NCBI GenBank assembly: GCA_003526375.1
Contig: DPDG01000034.1
Span: forward strand, 1-64,000
DNA length: 64,000 bases
DNA from: Lentisphaeria bacterium
Lineage (GTDB): Bacteria > Verrucomicrobiota > Lentisphaeria > Victivallales > UBA1829
Direction of reading: 5' to 3'
Shown here: positions 61,309-64,000 of the stretch, in pieces
Position numbering within the stretch: position 1 is the stretch's first letter
Layout: each line of letters starts with the position of its first letter
The notes under the pieces: model-generated
The model's input: the letters and a program-made list of their open reading frames with translations, nothing else
Database searches by the model: none
Told to the model about the DNA's origin: nothing
Position numbers and translations under genes: made by a program

Positions 61309-63117
61309 CTATTCGTTGTTGGATTTCAGAACCTCGACAAATGCCTCCTGCGGGATATTGACGCTTCCGATCTGCTTCATGCGCTTCTTGCCCTCTTTCT
61401 GTTTTTCGAGGAGTTTGCGCTTACGCGTGATATCGCCGCCGTAGCATTTCGCTAGAACATTCTTCCGCAGCGCCCGGACTGTTTCACGGGCGATGACTTT
61501 GCCGCCGATCGCCGCCTGCACCGCCACCTGGAACTGATGCTGCGGGATGACTCCCGCCAGCTTTTCCGCCAGCATTCTGCCGCGGTTGTAGGCATGGTCC
61601 GCATGGACGATCGTGGAGAATGCGTCCACGGGCTCGCCGTTGACCAGCATATCCAGCTTGACCAGTTTGTCCGCCTGATATCCGGCAGGTTCATAATCCA
61701 TGCTGCCGTAACCGCGGGTGATCGACTTGAGCTTGTCATGGAAATCAATCAGAATCTCGTGCATCGGAATGCGCGCCGTAAGCAGAATATGCCTTCCGTC
61801 AACACTTTCCGTGTTGGTGCAGATTCCCCGTTTCTGCATGATGAGGTTCATGATGTCGCCCATGTAGGTGGTCGGCGCCATGATCTTGGCGTTGATGAGC
61901 GGTTCCTCGATGCGGTTGATTTCCGACGGATCGGGCAGGTGAACCGGATTGTCCACGTTGACCATGATTCCGTTGTTCAGGTAGACATGGTAGATCACGC
62001 TCGGATAAGTTGCGATGATATCCATGTTGTATTCACGGCGCAGGCGTTCCTGAATGATCTCCATGTGAAGCAGCCCGAGGAACCCGCACCGGAACCCGAA
62101 TCCGAGTGCGGCGGAGGTCTCCGGCTGGTAGACGAACGCGGCATCGTTGAGCTGAAGTTTCGCCATGCTGAATTTGAGCTGTTCGTAATCGGCGGTGTCG
62201 ATGGGATAAATGCCGCTGAACACCATCGGGCGGATTTCCTGAAAACCGGGAAGCGGTTCCGTGCACGGGTTTTTGACCTCCGTGACCGTGTCGCCGATCT
62301 TTGTATCCGAAGGGCTCTTGATATTCGGAATCAGATAACCGACCGAACCTGCGGTAAGCTGGCTGATGGCTTTCATTTCCGGCGTGAATACCCCGACTTC
62401 CTTGATTTCGCTCTCCAGCCCGGTGCTGAGCAGACGCAGCTTGTCGCCGCGTTTGAAGCCTCCGTTGTAGACGCGGACATAGGTGACGACTCCCCGGTAG
62501 GCATCGTAGATGGAGTCGAATATGAGCGCATTCGTCGGTTTGTCAACGGCTCCTTTCGGCGGGGGAACAAGTTTCACGATTGCTTCCAGCACCGCAGGAA
62601 TTCCCGTTCCCTCCTTGGCGGAGACGGCGATTGCCTCTTCGCGCGGGATTGCAAGAATCTCCTCCAGTTGTTCGTAACACATGTTGAGATCCGAAGCCGG
62701 AAGGTCGATCTTGTTGATGACGGGGATGATTTTGAGATTGTGCTTGAACGCGAGGTTCACATTGGCGACGGTCTGTGCCTGAACCCCCTGTGTCGCGTCG
62801 ATAATGAGGATTGCCCCCTCGCAGGCGGCAAGGGAACGGCTGACCTCGTAAGTGAAGTCCACATGGCCGGGAGTGTCGATCAGGTTCAGTTCGTATTCCT
62901 CGCCGTCATTCGCCTTGTAGATCATGCGTACGGGGTGCGCCTTGATCGTGATGCCGCGTTCCTGTTCCAGGTCCATGGCGTCCAGAAGCTGGGCATGGAC
63001 AAGGTCGCGCGCTTCAATGGTATGGGTCGCTTCAAGGAGACGGTCCGCCAGAGTGGACTTTCCGTGGTCGATGTGTGCGATAATGGAAAAATTACGTATC
63101 TTGTTCAGGTCTGCCAT
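61309..63117 (-). CDS. lepA: Elongation factor 4 (back-translocating GTPase)
   Basis: 602 aa, the normal length. G1 AHIDHGKST near residue 15, G2/G3 GITIKAHPV and DTPGHVDF, G4 NKIDLP near 130 and G5 SAKEGTG give the GTPase; the LepA-specific C-terminal block YGGDITRKRKLLEKQKEGKKRMK is complete. It acts on stalled ribosomes. ATG 63117 is chosen with GGAAAG upstream; a short extension to 63135 is possible. Confidence 0.97.
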   Translation of the reverse strand: MADLNKIRNFSIIAHIDHGKSTLADRLLEATHTIEARDLVHAQLLDAMDLEQERGITIKAHPVRMIYKANDGEEYELNLIDTPGHVDFTYEVSRSLAACEGAILIIDATQGVQAQTVANVNLAFKHNLKIIPVINKIDLPASDLNMCYEQLEEILAIPREEAIAVSAKEGTGIPAVLEAIVKLVPPPKGAVDKPTNALIFDSIYDAYRGVVTYVRVYNGGFKRGDKLRLLSTGLESEIKEVGVFTPEMKAISQLTAGSVGYLIPNIKSPSDTKIGDTVTEVKNPCTEPLPGFQEIRPMVFSGIYPIDTADYEQLKFSMAKLQLNDAAFVYQPETSAALGFGFRCGFLGLLHMEIIQERLRREYNMDIIATYPSVIYHVYLNNGIMVNVDNPVHLPDPSEINRIEEPLINAKIMAPTTYMGDIMNLIMQKRGICTNTESVDGRHILLTARIPMHEILIDFHDKLKSITRGYGSMDYEPAGYQADKLVKLDMLVNGEPVDAFSTIVHADHAYNRGRMLAEKLAGVIPQHQFQVAVQAAIGGKVIARETVRALRKNVLAKCYGGDITRKRKLLEKQKEGKKRMKQIGSVNIPQEAFVEVLKSNNE

Positions 63118-63281
63118 GTATCGTTCTTTCCGCAAGTTGTTTTCAGTTCATTTTCTCATCGCGTAATTTACTCCGTAAATACCGTTTTTTCAAGGGAAAG
63201 GAGGAGCGGTGTCCCGGAGATGTTCGGAGATTTCAGGGGAAAGCAAAAGCTCCTGCCTGATTTTATACGGAGATCCGGACT

Positions 63282-64000
63282 TCAGTCTTCATGCAGGGCA
63301 TTGTATGCAGTCATGAGTTCTTCGAGTTCCGAGGCGGAACGTTCCCAATGTTCCGTCGTTTCCGTGATTGTGCGGTCCAGTTCATTGAGTTTTTTCTGCA
63401 ATCCCGCGAAATCCACGCCTCCGGACGGGGCGGCAAGTGCGGCGATGATCTGCTCTTTTTCCGCTTCGGAAGTTTCAATGAGTTTTTCCAGACGCGCCAC
63501 TTCATTTTCCAGGCGGCGTTTGTCTTTGGACATCTCCTGGCGTTTCTGCGCCCGCTCCCGGCGTCGCTCTTTTGAGTTCAAATCGGGGGATCCCGTTTCC
63601 GTGCTGCCGGAAGCCGCGGCTTTTTCCGCGTTCTGCTCCGCGGCGATCCGCTCCCGGTAGTAGTCGTAATTTCCATAGTGCAGACGGATTCCCGGAGAGC
63701 GCATTTCCACGATGCCTGTCACGGTTCCCCGCAGAAATTCAATGTCGTGGCTGACGATGCAGACCGTTCCCGTATAGTTGCAGATCGCCTGCTGGAGTGC
63801 TTCGCGTGCGGCGATGTCGAGGTGCGTCGTCGGCTCGTCCAGCACGAGGAAATTCGGCGGATTCACGAAGATGCGCGCAAAACAGAGACGGATTTTTTCT
63901 CCGCCGCTCAGAACTTTGCACTGTTTTTCCGCGCTTTCCCCGGAGAATCCGAAAGCGCCGAGGATTTCACGGATGCGCTGTGAAGGCACATTGCCGCCGC
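63282..64000 (-). CDS. ABC-F family ATPase, C-terminal part (cut by window end)
   Basis: At least 239 codons lie inside the window and the frame continues past it. The signature LSGGEKIRLCFAR, Walker B FLVLDEPTTHLD and switch His in VSHDIEFL identify the second ATPase domain of an ABC-F protein. A charged coiled-coil tail follows (ERRRERAQKRQEMSK through NELDRTITETTEHWERS). ABC-F proteins act on ribosomes or in antibiotic protection; subfamily (Uup- or YheS-like) cannot be decided from this part. 164 bp separate it from lepA. Confidence 0.9.
   Translation of the reverse strand, partial: GGNVPSQRIREILGAFGFSGESAEKQCKVLSGGEKIRLCFARIFVNPPNFLVLDEPTTHLDIAAREALQQAICNYTGTVCIVSHDIEFLRGTVTGIVEMRSPGIRLHYGNYDYYRERIAAEQNAEKAAASGSTETGSPDLNSKERRRERAQKRQEMSKDKRRLENEVARLEKLIETSEAEKEQIIAALAAPSGGVDFAGLQKKLNELDRTITETTEHWERSASELEELMTAYNALHED

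Noticed and set aside
61537..63660. 707-codon plus-strand frame opposite lepA
   Set aside because: Antisense to an unmistakable lepA; it is a codon-bias shadow.

Overview
The window reads as chromosome from a gut-type Lentisphaerota bacterium (Victivallales, Victivallis-like). This is inferred from gene content, not from a marker search: three large secreted DUF4838-type proteins, prepilin-like proteins sitting inside glycoside-hydrolase loci, a eukaryote-type UDP-sugar pyrophosphorylase, and moderately high GC. Genes run on both strands in tight operons with many 4-bp ATGA overlaps and strong GGAG-type ribosome binding sites.

Layout. (1) 1-5190: end of an integrated element at the 3' end of tRNA-Ser(TGA). 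It holds a tyrosine integrase, an archaeo-eukaryotic-type primase, a 750-bp non-coding stretch with a long nested palindrome, and two zinc-ribbon membrane proteins. (2) 5191-8066: tRNA-Ser, an orphan phage terminase large subunit, a sugar isomerase/epimerase and copies of a dispersed repeat. (3) 8067-16289: an MFS transporter, then a leftward operon (TPR membrane protein, UDP-sugar pyrophosphorylase, small proteins, YraN, glycosyltransferase 2, queE), and a rightward mannitol-dehydrogenase-family gene. (4) 16358-21291: a compact redox operon, namely a NapH/NapG-like polyferredoxin, LarC, LarE, TatA and a Tat-signal aldo/keto reductase-ferredoxin. (5) 21483-34579: glycan-use loci with GH42, DUF4838, DUF2341/LamG and prepilin genes, a GntR/LacI-type regulator, a divergent DUF4838-GH20 pair and a LacI regulator. 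(6) 34740-41014: an oxidoreductase catabolic operon (two Gfo/Idh/MocA, SDR, two MDR dehydrogenases, an amidohydrolase) and a drug/metabolite transporter-type protein. (7) 41082-44980: bioA, a GlmU-like left-handed beta-helix protein, glmM and tRNA-Pro(CGG). (8) 44981-49438: a broken thioredoxin-like gene, an acyl-CoA synthetase, a membrane protein, a secreted protein and a YkgJ-type cysteine-cluster protein. (9) 49458-53948: mostly secreted proteins of unknown role (ankyrin, KDC-motif repeat, DUF805, a 58-aa lipoprotein missed by length cut-offs, beta-helix, TRL-like lipoprotein). (10) 54158-59196: a GntR-type regulator and a locus of prepilin, DUF4838 and phospholipase-C-like genes. (11) 59399-64000: a lipase-like lipoprotein, lepA and a partial ABC-F gene.

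How parts may work together. Regions 5 and 10 each combine a sugar-sensing regulator, a prepilin-type protein and large secreted DUF4838 proteins, which suggests surface or pseudopilus-linked glycan processing. Region 6 looks like the intracellular oxidation route for a sugar, inositol or sugar acid, and its promoter shares a possible operator with the LacI gene at 33629. Region 4 is the best candidate for an undescribed system: an extracytoplasmic electron-transfer chain linked to nickel-pincer cofactor enzymes and a dedicated TatA.
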